Source: Streptomyces noursei (GTDB taxonomy: Bacteria; Actinomycetota; Actinomycetes; Streptomycetales; Streptomycetaceae). Taken from it: a DNA stretch of 64,000 bases. Below, piece after piece: positions 54,557 through 63,240 of this stretch. Under the pieces are notes generated by a model. The model saw only the letters and a list, made by a program, of their open reading frames with translations, made no database searches and was not told the DNA's origin. The first letter of the stretch is position 1, and each line of letters opens with the position of its first letter. Made by a program: the position numbers and the translations under genes. The stretch lies in contig NZ_CP070326.1 of assembly GCF_016917755.1 (NCBI RefSeq), forward strand, positions 2,108,001 through 2,172,000, read 5' to 3'.

Positions 54557-55063
54557 ATGTCATCGACCTCGGAACAGCAGCCCGCGTCCGCCCGCCCGGC
54601 CGACCCGTTCACTCCCCCCGATCCCGGCCAGGCCCGCGCGCACCGCGCCCACGCCGCCCTCTTCCGCATCGCCGAACGCCATGCGGCCACCGACGAGCAG
54701 CGCCGCCGCCAGGCCCACCCCTCGCTCATCGGCCCCCACGAAGCCGTCCGGATCGTCTCGTTCCTGCTCAGCGGCGCCGCCCAACTCCACGACGGCGAAG
54801 CGGAGGTGGACCGCGCCGACATCACCGCCGCGCTGAGCCTGGTGCCCATGGCGCGCGGCGACATGGACGAACTGGAAACCGGGCTCCTCCAGATGGCGCG
54901 CGGTCGCGGCATGACCTGGCAGGAGATCTCCTTCGGCCTGGGCCTCGGCACCCCGCAGGCCGCCCGGCAGCGCTACGAACGACTGGCCGGCCGCACCGCC
55001 ACCGAATCCGACTCCACCAGCAACTCCGACTCCACCACCGGCTCCGGCGCCGAAGCGCAGTGA
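54557..55063 (+). CDS. Conserved helical, possibly DNA-binding protein (168 aa)
   Basis: Helical protein with an N-terminal Pro/Ser-rich stretch, a central HEAVRIVSFLLSGAAQLHDGEA helix and a C-terminal part. The latter, GMTWQEISFGLGLGTPQAARQRYERL, reads as a helix-turn-helix of sigma-like or repressor kind. A Ser/Thr/Asp-rich tail ends the chain. I recognise the family only as a Streptomyces protein annotated as DNA-binding; no role is known to me. ATG at 54557 has no ribosome site, so a short leader or leaderless transcript is possible. Control by the divergent double-Lrp regulator is likely. Confidence 0.75.
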   Translation: MSSTSEQQPASARPADPFTPPDPGQARAHRAHAALFRIAERHAATDEQRRRQAHPSLIGPHEAVRIVSFLLSGAAQLHDGEAEVDRADITAALSLVPMARGDMDELETGLLQMARGRGMTWQEISFGLGLGTPQAARQRYERLAGRTATESDSTSNSDSTTGSGAEAQ

Positions 55064-55081
55064 GGCCGTGGCGGGCCCGGC

Positions 55082-55471
55082 CGCACCGGCGGCATCGCCG
55101 CGGACTTCAACAGGCCGGGCCTGGTGCCGGAGTCGGACACCCTGCTGGTCCACGACGGGGTGGGGCGGTTGGCCGCCCGGGCCCGGGTCAACCGGCGTTC
55201 CGAGGTGGACGTCCACCCCGTGCACCGGGGTCGCGGCCTGGGGGCCGCGCTGCTGGACTGGGCCGAGGCCCGGGCCCGCCGGGCCGGGAGCGAGGGGATC
55301 GTCCAGACCGTGCCGGGCGACGACGCGCACGCCGTCGCACTGCTGCGGTCGACCTGCACCCTGTGGACCCACTCGGACACCGGCGCGCTCACCTTGTACC
55401 TGCGGGTGGGCATGACGGTCAGGCGCAGTTCCACGGTCTTCCGCACGCCGCGCCCTGCGCGACCGACTTGA
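55082..55471 (+). pseudogene. GNAT acetyltransferase remnant
   Basis: In one frame the DNA encodes VDVHPVHRGRGLGAALLDWA, the acetyl-CoA-binding motif A of GNAT acetyltransferases, followed by AVALLRS. The N-terminal half expected for the family is missing: only about 20 residues lie between the preceding in-frame stop (55061-55063) and this block. The C-terminal part after residue 70 no longer looks like a GNAT sheet. Its 3' end overlaps the truncated end of an SDR remnant on the other strand. I read it as a broken gene rather than a short enzyme. Confidence 0.55.
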
Positions 55472-56070
55472 TCAGCTCGGCCGGGACCCTGCCGGACCCG
55501 CGGCCCTCGGTGTACCGCTGCAGGTTGGTCTAGATCGCCCCGGGCATCAGCGCGTTAGCGGTGATGCCGTCGCCGGACCAGCGGCGCGTGGCCTCCACCG
55601 CGCACAGCACGTTCGCGGTCTTGGACTGCCCGTAGGCCGGCCACGGGTCGTAGCGGCGGAAGGCGAAGTGCACATCGCCGAAGACCACCGGCGAGCCACA
55701 CCCAGCCCTGCGGGGTGTGCCGCTCGGGGCAGGCCATCACGCCCGCGTTGTTCACCAGGAGGTGCAGCGGCCCGTCCCAGGCGGCGGCGAACGCGTCGAT
55801 CGACGCGGGGTCGGCCAGGTCCAGCGGGGCGACGTGCACGGCGGTGCCGCCCGTGGACGCGGCGATGTCCTCGGCGCCCCGGTCGCCCGCGGCGGTGTCC
55901 CGGACGGCGAGGGTGACCTCGGCGCCGGTACCGGCCAGGGCGCGTGCGGTCTCCGCGCCCAGGCAGGAGGACGCGCCGGTCACCACGGCGCGCCGACCGG
56001 TCAGGTCGATGCCCGCGACGACCTCGGCCGCGGTGCTGGAAGATCCGAAGGGGGTCCGGATCAGGCTCAT
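55419..56070 (-). pseudogene. Short-chain dehydrogenase pseudogene (internal deletion, frameshift, in-frame stop)
   Basis: The 5' part from ATG 56070 encodes a normal SDR start: RRAVVTGASSCLGAETARAL and then LVNNAGVMACPERHTPQGW. Near 55690-55700 the frame changes and about 45 residues are lost. Coding resumes in another frame with VVFGDVHFAFRRYDPWPAY, GQSKTANVL (YxxxK present) and GITANALMPGAI. A TAG at 55530-55532 interrupts the frame before TNLQRYTEGRGS, and the usual C-terminal end after KSVAQGA is missing. It follows the acyl-CoA dehydrogenase gene by 38 bases and was once part of that operon. Confidence 0.8.
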
Positions 56071-56108
56071 GGCACCACGCCAACTGGGCCCCTCCCCGCT
56101 CTCCCCGC

Positions 56109-57281
56109 TCACGCGTCGAGGCCGCCGCGCTTGACCAGCTGGCCGGCGATCACGTTGCGCTGGATCTCGTTGGTGCCCTCTCCCACGATCATCAGCGGCG
56201 CGTCACGGAAGTACCGCTCCACGTCGAACTCGGTGGAATAGCCGTAACCGCCGTGGATGCGCACCGCGTTGAGGGCGATCTGCAGGGCGGTCTCGGAAGC
56301 GAAGAGCTTGGCCATGCCGGCCTCCATGTCCACCCGTCGGCCGGCGTCCGCCTCGCGCGCCGCGTACAGGGTGAGCTGACGGGCCGCGGTGAGCGACGTG
56401 GCCATGTCCGCGAGGTAGTTGCCGATGGACTGGTGCTGCCAGATCGGCTTGCCGAACGCCTCGCGCTGCCGGGCGTAGGCGAGCGCGTCCTCCAGGGCCG
56501 CGCGCCCGACGCCGAGGGCCCGGGCGGCGACCTGGAGGCGGCCGGTCTCCAGGCCCTTCATCATCTGGCCGAAACCCTTGCCCTCGACGCCGCCCAGCAG
56601 GGCGTCGTCGGGCGCCCGGCAGTCCTCGAACGACAGCTCGCAGCTCTCCACGCCCTTGTAGCCGAGCTTGGGCAGGTCCCGGGAGACGGTGAGCCCGGGG
56701 CCGTGCTCGACGAGGAGCAGGGAGATGCCCCGGTGCGCGGGGGTGGCGGTCGGGTCGGTCTTGCACAGCAGCGCGATCAGTTGCGAGCGGCGGGAGTTGG
56801 TGATCCAGGTCTTCGTCCCGTTGATCAGGTAGCCACCGCCGCGCGCGTCCTTGCGGGCGACGGTGCGCAGGGCCTGGAGATCGGAGCCCCCGCCCGGTTC
56901 GGTCAGCGCCATGGTGGCCCGGATCTCGCCGGTGGCCATCTTCGGCAGATAGCGGCGCTTCTGCTCCTCGGTGCCGAAGCGCACCAGCAGCTTGGCGACG
57001 ACGGTGTGGCCGCCCATCGCGCCGGCCAGGCTCATCCAACCGCGCGCCAACTCCTCCGTGACCAGGACGTAGCACGGGGTGGAGACGGGCGTGCCGCCGT
57101 ACTCCTCGGGGACGGCGAGGCCGAAGACACCGAGCCGCTTCATCTGCGCGATCAGTGCCTCGGGGTAGATGTCGCCGTGCTCCAGTTCCCTGACGACGGG
57201 TTTGACGTCCTTGTCGACGAAGTCGTGCACCGTGCCGACGACGCTCTGCTCGTCCTCCGAGAGGACATCGAGGGTGCTCAT
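56109..57281 (-). CDS. Acyl-CoA dehydrogenase (390 aa)
   Basis: Canonical short/medium-chain acyl-CoA dehydrogenase. FAD/substrate segments are MALTEPGGGSDLQALRTVA near residue 122 and INGTKTWITNSRRS near 150. The C-terminal part has AVRIHGGYGYSTEFDVERYFRDA near 345 and VGEGTNEIQRNVIAGQLV near 368. The YGYS/EFDVER region is of the isovaleryl/glutaryl-like class where the catalytic Glu lies earlier. It reduces FAD while adding an alpha-beta double bond; electrons go to ETF. ATG at 57281 has AAGGAG nine bases upstream. It is divergent from an alpha/beta hydrolase gene. Confidence 0.92.
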   Translation of the reverse strand: MSTLDVLSEDEQSVVGTVHDFVDKDVKPVVRELEHGDIYPEALIAQMKRLGVFGLAVPEEYGGTPVSTPCYVLVTEELARGWMSLAGAMGGHTVVAKLLVRFGTEEQKRRYLPKMATGEIRATMALTEPGGGSDLQALRTVARKDARGGGYLINGTKTWITNSRRSQLIALLCKTDPTATPAHRGISLLLVEHGPGLTVSRDLPKLGYKGVESCELSFEDCRAPDDALLGGVEGKGFGQMMKGLETGRLQVAARALGVGRAALEDALAYARQREAFGKPIWQHQSIGNYLADMATSLTAARQLTLYAAREADAGRRVDMEAGMAKLFASETALQIALNAVRIHGGYGYSTEFDVERYFRDAPLMIVGEGTNEIQRNVIAGQLVKRGGLDA

Positions 57282-57512
57282 CCGCGACGCTCCTTGTCTC
57301 CACCGGGTCCTCGACTGCGGCCGGAACGCGCCCCGTTCGGCCGGATACCCTCGTGCATGCTCACGCGAGCAGCGAGGAGCGGGCAACGGGGGACGCCGCC
57401 ATGCGGGGGACGGACGGCGGACGGCCGGCGCGGGCGGTGGCCGACGACCACGCGCCTCGCCCGGCCCACCCGCCGGCGTCCGGCCGCCCTCGCCGGACCC
57501 GGAGGAAGGCCC

Positions 57513-58313
57513 ATGACCGACAGCGCCCCGCACGTTCCCGACCTCGCCCGCGCCGCCGACGGCACCCGGCTCGCCTACCAGCGCCGGGGCGCGGGACACC
57601 CCCTCGTCCTGCTGCCCGGGCAGGCCAACAACCACCACTGGTGGGACCCGGTGCGGGCGGACTTCCACGGCACGCACACCACGATCACCCTCGACTACCG
57701 CGGCACCGGTGACAGCGAAGCACCGCAGGGCGGCTACTCCACACGGCAGTTCGCGGACGACGTCATCGCGGTGCTCGACGCCTCGGGTGTCGAGCGGGCC
57801 GACGTCTACGGGACCTCCATGGGCGGACGGGTCGCCCAGTGGGTCGCCGCGCGGTACCCCGAGCGGGTCCGGCGGCTCGTCCTGGGCTGCACCTCCCCGG
57901 GCGGCCCGCACGCCGTGGAACGCGACGCTTCCGTGCGGCGCGCCCTGGCCCACCCCCACCCGGAGACCGCGCGCCGGACCCTGGTGGACCTGATGTACTC
58001 CCCCGCCTGGCGCGCCGACCACCCCGGCCCCTACCCGACCCTCGGCGACCCCGACATGCCCCCGCACGCCCGCCGCGGACACCTGGTGGCCAGCAACGCG
58101 CACGATGCCTGGGACGCGCTCCCCGACATCGGCGCGCCCACCCTGATCCTCCACGGCGACCAGGACCGGCTCACCCCGCCGGACAACGTCCCGCTGCTCG
58201 CCGCCCGCATCCCGGACGCCAGGACGCACCTCTTCCGCGGTGCCCGGCACGCCTACTTCCACGAGCGCCGCGCGGAGGCCGGCGGCCTGGTCGCGGCGTT
58301 CCTGGGTGGCTAG
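57513..58313 (+). CDS. Alpha/beta hydrolase (266 aa)
   Basis: Complete alpha/beta-hydrolase with all triad elements: nucleophile elbow YGTSMGGRVAQWVA near residue 97, acid in LILHGDQDRLTPPDN near 217, and His in FRGARHAYFHERRAEA near 245. Oxyanion region LLPGQANNHHWWD near 34. It belongs to the 3-oxoadipate-enol-lactonase-like/epoxide-hydrolase-like group; substrate unknown. No signal peptide. ATG at 57513 follows GGAGGAAGG by three bases. The start is 231 bases from the divergent acyl-CoA dehydrogenase gene. Confidence 0.88.
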   Translation: MTDSAPHVPDLARAADGTRLAYQRRGAGHPLVLLPGQANNHHWWDPVRADFHGTHTTITLDYRGTGDSEAPQGGYSTRQFADDVIAVLDASGVERADVYGTSMGGRVAQWVAARYPERVRRLVLGCTSPGGPHAVERDASVRRALAHPHPETARRTLVDLMYSPAWRADHPGPYPTLGDPDMPPHARRGHLVASNAHDAWDALPDIGAPTLILHGDQDRLTPPDNVPLLAARIPDARTHLFRGARHAYFHERRAEAGGLVAAFLGG

Positions 58314-58728
58314 CGGACACGACCTGGGACCTGTCCCCCGCCGGCGGCGATGCGCCCGGGTACGTCCCCCGGCCCGCGGTGGTCCGTGTGCATCGGCCGT
58401 CCTCGCAGGAGCGCCGGAGGCGGCCCCGGCACAGGGTCTGCATCAGCCCGACCGCCCAGCACATCGGGCACCCGCGCAAGGCGAACAGGCGGACCGGCAG
58501 CAGCACCAGGCTCGCCGGGCCGACGGCCGGGAGGAGCGCGACCGAGCCGGCCAGCGCGCCGAACCCCACCGCGCCGCGCACCAGGTGCCGGGTCAGCGAG
58601 GTGCTCGCGAAGTCGGGACCGTCGGCCTGCCGGACCCACGGACCGCGGCGGCCCGCCGATGGCACCGGCGCACCGGGCCGGCGGCGCCCGGCGGTGATCG
58701 GCAGGGCGGCACCGACGAGTGCGACCAT
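58171..58728 (-). CDS. Small membrane-associated protein with Cys pairs (185 aa as open frame)
   Basis: The middle of this frame looks real: SLTRHLVRGAVGFGALAGSVALLP, a hydrophobic stretch VGPASLVLLPVRLFAL, then RGCPMCWAVGLMQ and RRSCEDGRCT. Similar small Streptomyces proteins end soon after this second Cys pair. Here the frame continues for about 60 Arg/Gly-rich residues that overlap the 3' end of the hydrolase gene by 143 bases on the opposite strand, so the true end may have been lost by a frameshift. Function unknown; the CPMC and CEDGRC pairs could bind metal. Confidence 0.5.
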   Translation of the reverse strand: MVALVGAALPITAGRRRPGAPVPSAGRRGPWVRQADGPDFASTSLTRHLVRGAVGFGALAGSVALLPAVGPASLVLLPVRLFALRGCPMCWAVGLMQTLCRGRLRRSCEDGRCTRTTAGRGTYPGASPPAGDRSQVVSASHPGTPRPGRRPPRGARGSRRAGHRGRGASWRPGCGRRAAGRCPAG

Positions 58729-58932
58729 CGCGAACCGGACTCCGGTGCGGTGTATGGGGTCGTCGCCCCCTCCCCGACCGGACGGCGGCAGTGGCTGCCG
58801 CCCGTGACCGCCGGGCCGAGCCGCCCCGTTGACGTCGCTCGTCCGACGACTGCCGCGCGAGATGTTTAGTGATCGTTTATTGCGGCTCGACAGGATGTGG
58901 AGCGTCGAGCAGGATCCTTCGCAGGGGACGGT

Positions 58933-59241
58933 ATGGCCAAGCTGTATCTGGAGAAGCTCAAGTGCGTCACGACCGAGGGCTGGAGCGGCTTCGACGAACC
59001 GAGGCTCGTCGTCCAGGACCGCGGCACCGTGTGGAATGGAACGGTGCTGGGAGATCGGATGTACACCGTCAAGTACGACTGCGACTTCACGGGGATGATT
59101 GCCGTCTCCCTCGGGGAGGCCGGCGCCTCGGGCGGGGACGGCGAGCCCGGGGAGCAGTGGATCACGGACACGCCCGGCGAGCGCACTCTGCGCTTCAGGG
59201 CGGACGGCGCCGAGTACAGGCTGCTGTACGCGGTGGAGTAG
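58933..59241 (+). CDS. Small beta-sandwich-like protein (102 aa)
   Basis: Begins AKLYLEKLKCVTTEGWSGFDEPRLVV, then alternating beta strands (VWNGTVL, MYTVKYDCDFTGMIAVSL) and a DTPGERTLRFRADGAEYRLLY end. The pattern of a short strand, a Cys and an acidic DEP loop resembles small C2-like/calcium-loop proteins found in phage and toxin neighbourhoods, but I would not claim that function. ATG at 58933 follows GGGGACGGT. The 200 bases before it contain an AT-rich patch (GTTTAGTGATCGTTTATTG, 58863-58881), a likely promoter. Confidence 0.65.
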   Translation: MAKLYLEKLKCVTTEGWSGFDEPRLVVQDRGTVWNGTVLGDRMYTVKYDCDFTGMIAVSLGEAGASGGDGEPGEQWITDTPGERTLRFRADGAEYRLLYAVE

Positions 59242-59333
59242 GAGGCCCGGCCGGACGACGCCCTCGTTGCGGCGCGCGGGCGATCAACTGGCTCTCCCCT
59301 CGGTGGCGTTGGGCAGTGCGCCACAATGCTCCC

Positions 59334-59864
59334 ATGACCGATGATCAGTCCCGAATTCCCGCCCGTGCACTGCTGCGTCGCCCCGAGGACGGGGAGCTCA
59401 TAGACGTCGCCGGTGTCGCGCACTTCTTCCGGTTGACCGGCGAACACACAGGCGGGCACTTCGCCTTCGAGGAGTTCAGCCTCGCCCCTGGAGTGATCGG
59501 CGCCAGACCGCATGTGCACGATGGGCACGACGAGTACTTCTACGTCCTCGAAGGCGAGTTGACGTTGCACACCGGGGACGGCGAGGTAACGGCCGGTCCC
59601 GGACATCTGCTCGCCGCGACCCGCGGCACCCCGCACGGCTTCCGCAATGCGGGCACGGTCTTGGCACGCGCCCTGTGTCTCTACACTCCCGCCGGATACG
59701 AGGACTACTTCCGCGACGTCCACGCCGCGGTGAGCGCCGGGGCGGAAGCGACCGATGAGCTGCTGGCCGAATTCCGCAGCCGCTACCGGACCGGTTCCTA
59801 CCAGGTTCCCCCGGCATCATGTCGCGCCTCAGCTCACGGGGATGCGCCTCGGCCGAGCCATTAG
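59334..59864 (+). CDS. Cupin-domain protein (176 aa)
   Basis: Single cupin with the metal motif in RPHVHDGHDEYFYVLEGELTLH (His, His, Glu) near residues 59-80 and the second motif in ATRGTPHGFRNAGTV near 102-116. The C-terminal 50 residues are helical. Small cupins of this sort are dioxygenases, isomerases or sugar-binding proteins; the exact role is unknown. ATG at 59334 has no clear ribosome site. A strong hairpin follows about 110 bases after the stop. Confidence 0.85.
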   Translation: MTDDQSRIPARALLRRPEDGELIDVAGVAHFFRLTGEHTGGHFAFEEFSLAPGVIGARPHVHDGHDEYFYVLEGELTLHTGDGEVTAGPGHLLAATRGTPHGFRNAGTVLARALCLYTPAGYEDYFRDVHAAVSAGAEATDELLAEFRSRYRTGSYQVPPASCRASAHGDAPRPSH

Positions 59865-59971
59865 GCTGCGCCGCAGCTCTTCACCCATGCGTCACGAATA
59901 AGGGTAATGACACCTACGTCATGTTCGGCCGGCTTCCTGAGCGCGGAGCCAGTGGAGGTCCCCACACGGAA

Positions 59972-60006
59972 TTGAGCCCCCTCGCTCTTGACGCAAGGGG
60001 GCTCAA
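59972..60006. terminator. Bidirectional terminator hairpin
   Basis: A perfect 11-bp inverted repeat TTGAGCCCCCT (59972-59982) and AGGGGGCTCAA (59996-60006) with a 13-base loop. It lies between the cupin gene and the opposite-strand remnant at 60 kb and has the A/T ends typical of bidirectional terminators. Confidence 0.75.
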
Positions 60007-60031
60007 CGGGCTGGCGACTACCGCACCGGCA

Positions 60032-60480
60032 TCAGTCCGCTCCACCCAAATCAACGCAGTAGCCCATCATGCGACTGCCCTTGAACGTGGCGACCTGAAC
60101 TCCAATGTTGCCGATGCCACCCTTGTACTTGGCCGACGTCCACCCTCCTTGCGTTTGCCATAGCCGGAAACCTTGTTCCAGTGGCCCTGCACGATTTTCC
60201 CGTTCATGTCCACTATGAGGATTCGAATCGCCGCATAGCGGCCTTCGGCCCGGCCGTCCGCCAGGTTCAGCTTGACACTGAGCGTTGCGCCCGGCCCGTG
60301 CCAGTTAGTAGATGTCCGCCCCGCCCGACGCCCCGATGTCGCCCGTGGTGCACGCTCGCTGCACCACAGGGTCACCCGAGCCGACCGCGGGAGTGCGGGC
60401 CTTTCCGACGACCGCCGGAGGGCCTTCGCACAGGATTCCCGGATCTCGACCGGCGTCCGGCCCCAGTCGCTCGCTCGGCA
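60032..60480 (-). pseudogene. Frameshifted gene remnant (unknown, possibly exported protein)
   Basis: Three frames on the minus strand join into one plausible protein: GDPVVQRACTTGDIGASGG, then NWHGPGATLSVKLNLADG and ILIVDMNGKIVQGHWNKVSG, then WTSAKYKGGIGNIGVQVATF and MMGYCVDLGGAD, ending at TGA 60032-60034. Frame changes are needed near 60310 and near 60140; the first frame also meets a TAA at 60310-60315. Codon choice is less G/C-biased than in neighbours. The beta-rich end with Cys suggests an exported protein. I know no name for it. Confidence 0.55.
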
Positions 60481-60628
60481 CCTCCTGGGCGCGAGCGTGG
60501 TGCCCCATTCCACGGCGACCTTGACGATTCCCTCGGTCGGCGCCGAAGCGTCGACGGTATTCGACGCCTTCTTCGTACCCAGCTCCGGATATCAGGCGCT
60601 TCCCCTGCCTCGCCGGCCCGGAAAATGC

Positions 60629-61063
60629 TCAGTCGAGACAGAACTCGTTGCCCTCGATGTCCTGCATCGCGATACACGACTCATTGACGCCATCGGCACG
60701 CAGCAGTTGCACGCGTACCGCGCCGAGCGCGACCAGTCGTGCGCACTCGGCCTCCAGCGCGGCCAGGCGCTCTTCACCCACGAGTCCGGTGCCGACCCGT
60801 ACGTCGAGATGCACCCGATTCTTGACGACCTTGCCCTCGGGAACGCGCTGAAAGAACAGCCGCGGGCCCACACCTGAGGGATCGATACAGGCGAACGCTG
60901 ACCCCTGGCGCTCAGGCGGCAGCGAGCGATCGTAAGCGTCCCAAGTAGCGAACCCCTCCGGTGGCGGCGGTACGACGTACCCCAACACCTCGCACCAGAA
61001 ACGAGCGACGCGCTCAGGTTCTGCGCAGTCGAAAGTGACTTGGACCTGCCTGATCAATGACAT
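60629..61063 (-). CDS. Single-domain VOC protein (144 aa)
   Basis: One VOC domain of the type common in actinobacteria: start VQVTFDCAEPERVARFWCEVLGY, middle FACIDPSGVGPRLFFQRVPE, then KNRVHLDVRVGTG with a candidate metal His, and a C-terminal MQDIEGNEFCLD with the conserved Glu. About 145 residues is normal. Function unknown; members include resistance proteins and lyases. The start ATG at 61063 is certain from the family pattern. It is 42 bases downstream of the MDR gene on the same strand and may be co-transcribed. Confidence 0.88.
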   Translation of the reverse strand: MSLIRQVQVTFDCAEPERVARFWCEVLGYVVPPPPEGFATWDAYDRSLPPERQGSAFACIDPSGVGPRLFFQRVPEGKVVKNRVHLDVRVGTGLVGEERLAALEAECARLVALGAVRVQLLRADGVNESCIAMQDIEGNEFCLD

Positions 61064-61105
61064 CGGCGCACCATAGCAGTGGTTTTGTGCCCGGCCTGGA
61101 AACGG

Positions 61106-62122
61106 TCAAAGCTCCACGTGCACCGCACCTATATGCCGGCCCTCCACCAGCTCCCGCAGCGCGCGCGGTGCCTGGTCGAGCCCGGTCAGCACGGTGCGGG
61201 GGAAGCTGAGCGTGCCGTCCCGCAGCGCGCGGCCGAAGAAGTCGGTCCACTCGGGGATGACGTCGAGGTGGTCGAAGAGCGCCGCGCCGCGCAACGTGAC
61301 GCTGCCTGAGATAAGGGCGTGGGGGTCGATCTCCGTGACGGCCGAGTCGCCCAACTGCCCGGCCAGCGCGCCGATCAACGCGATGCGTGCCCCGCGTCGG
61401 GCCAATGCCATCGCCGACTTCAGCTGCTCGCCACCCACGTTGTCGACGACCACGTCGAGCCCGTCCGGCGCAGCAGCCCGCAGCTGTTCGTCGAGGGAGC
61501 CCGCGTTGCGCAGCACGACGGCGTCGTAGCCCAGTTCCTTCGTCAGGATGTCGGCCTTGCGCTGTGAGCTGGTGGAGCCGATGACCCGGGCCGCGCCGCG
61601 CTGCCTGGCGATCTGCCCGGCCAGGGAGCCCACACCACCCGCCGCGCTGGTCACGAACACCGTGTCGCCCTGGCGGACTTCGCCGGCACGCACGACGCCC
61701 AGGTAGGCCGCGGCGCCCTGCGAAAGGTGCGCGGCCGGGAAGGGCAGCGCCCCTGGGTCCAGGCGCTGGACGGCCTGGGCGTCCAGCACCGCGTACTCCC
61801 GCCAGCCACCGGTCTGGCTGGCGACCAGATCGCCCACCTGCAGACCGCTGTCGCCTGCGTCCACGACCTCTGCGATACCGGGTCCCGGCACACAGGCGCC
61901 GACGTCGAACGGCCGCATCGGCAACTCGCCGCGGCCACGGATCAGTTCGCTCATGATGGTGAGGACGGCCAGCGTGGTGGTGCGGACGAGCACCTGGCCC
62001 GGCCCCGGCACGGGCACCGGGACCTCCACGACGGTGAAGTGCTCCTCGGACGGCACACCCGTGGAGCGGGTGACGAGGTGAACCTCTCGATGGGTCGCCG
62101 GGACGGCGAATGCTGCGGACAT
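61106..62122 (-). CDS. Zinc-free MDR NADP-dependent reductase (338 aa)
   Basis: Medium-chain dehydrogenase/reductase of the 2-alkenal or prostaglandin-reductase kind. The Rossmann motif is VFVTSAAGGVGSLAGQIARQRGA near residues 155-177, followed by VIGSTSSQRKADIL. DVVVDNVGGEQL lies near 225 and GALAGQ near 246. The four structural-zinc Cys and catalytic-zinc ligands are absent. It would reduce the C=C bond of alpha-beta unsaturated carbonyls with NADPH. ATG at 62122 with a weak AGGAGT nearby. A fragmentary SDR gene lies beyond its start on the other strand. Confidence 0.9.
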   Translation of the reverse strand: MSAAFAVPATHREVHLVTRSTGVPSEEHFTVVEVPVPVPGPGQVLVRTTTLAVLTIMSELIRGRGELPMRPFDVGACVPGPGIAEVVDAGDSGLQVGDLVASQTGGWREYAVLDAQAVQRLDPGALPFPAAHLSQGAAAYLGVVRAGEVRQGDTVFVTSAAGGVGSLAGQIARQRGAARVIGSTSSQRKADILTKELGYDAVVLRNAGSLDEQLRAAAPDGLDVVVDNVGGEQLKSAMALARRGARIALIGALAGQLGDSAVTEIDPHALISGSVTLRGAALFDHLDVIPEWTDFFGRALRDGTLSFPRTVLTGLDQAPRALRELVEGRHIGAVHVEL

Positions 62123-62309
62123 GCGCTGACTCCTGATCTCGTCCGGTCAGTACCGCGGGAACCCGGTCCTGCCGGCAGAACCGTGGCACCCTGCCCCCAA
62201 CAACGCCCCCTCCGCGTCCCAAGATCCCTGTTCCGCTGTCGGCGAAGCAGTCCAGCCGACGCGCTGCACTGGGTGTGGCGTACAGCCGCGCCGCCATCGC
62301 CAAGTCGTC

Positions 62310-62480
62310 ATGAAGCTTTGGAGATCCGGCCGCCGCGGCATACCGGCGCAGTGCGGCACCGAGCCCCGCATTGCCCGGCCCGAGGAGATCGCCAACGCGA
62401 TCGTCTGGTTGCTGTCGGACGCCGCGAGCTTCGCCGTGGGGTCTCCGCTGGTCATCGACGGGGGTTACACCACGCGGTGA
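62310..62480 (+). pseudogene. C-terminal stub of a short-chain dehydrogenase
   Basis: A 56-codon frame that ends in [20 protein letters not shown] and [13 protein letters not shown], the C-terminal signature of classical SDRs. The Rossmann and YxxxK parts are missing; upstream of the chance ATG at 62310 nothing SDR-like remains. It is a relic. Confidence 0.75.
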
Positions 62481-63240
62481 GACCGAGGCGTGGGGAGTCG
62501 GGGAGTCGCCGCTCGTCGAGCGGAAGGGTCGGCCAGTGGCCAGCCGCAGGTGTAGCCAGCGCCTTGCTGCGGTGCCAGGAAGAGCGTGCCGTCCTCCGGT
62601 TCGGACACACCATGCGGAAGGCCCCGGGAAAGCCTCAGCCGACTGCCTCGATGGGGAGCCGCGCCACGACGCCAGGGCCGAGGTCGAGGTCGAGGTCGAG
62701 GTCGAGGAGAGTGGAGCCGGCCGGCCTCGGGCCCCTTTGAGCGGGAGGCACACCGAACACGAGAGCAGCGGAGCTCCTGACCAACGCAAGCGGCTCCGTC
62801 CTCATCGCCCGGGGGACGTGGCGCCGCGCAGCTTGTCCCAGGTCAAGGGCCGCATGCGCCGTTCGGGTGGCCGGGCGCCGGTTCTCGTCGAGCGGCGCAC
62901 GACCGGGGGTGTTGGCGGATCGCCTGGGGTTACGGAGCGCGCGTTCGTCGGGAAGGGCGGGCGTCGGCCGATGAGCGCCCGTTGTGGCGGAGAAACCTTG
63001 TGGACGACGGTGCAGCCGGCTGCTCGCGGCCCGATACTTGATCCGCCGGAGCAGTCCAGCGGAAAGGTCACCCGATTGGCTGATCAACCATCAGGAACGT
63101 CAGCATGAGGTCAGCATCAGTCCCGCCGGAAGCCGCCGTTCCGCGCCTGGGACGCCAAGATCGAGAACCTGCGAAGACGCGTCCGACCAGCAAAAGATCA
63201 AGCCATGGCCGTGCTTGTCGAGGATCCTTGGAAGGTGCCC
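62481..63240. other. Non-coding or fully decayed stretch
   Basis: About 760 bases without a convincing gene on either strand; codon-position bias is weak in every frame. It contains a GAGGTC repeat at 62680-62703. The last 130 bases are open in the dhaK frame but lack a start with a ribosome site before 63205. Confidence 0.5.
62680..62703 (+). repeat. Four perfect copies of GAGGTC
   Basis: GAGGTC occurs four times head to tail and is followed by a degenerate fifth copy (GAGGAG). It lies in non-coding DNA. Confidence 0.85.

Noticed and set aside
62680..62703. GAGGTC repeat (and the GGATCG repeat near 33.96 kb) as possible CRISPR or origin iterons
   Set aside because: Units of 6-9 bases with no spacers and few copies; slippage is enough to explain them.
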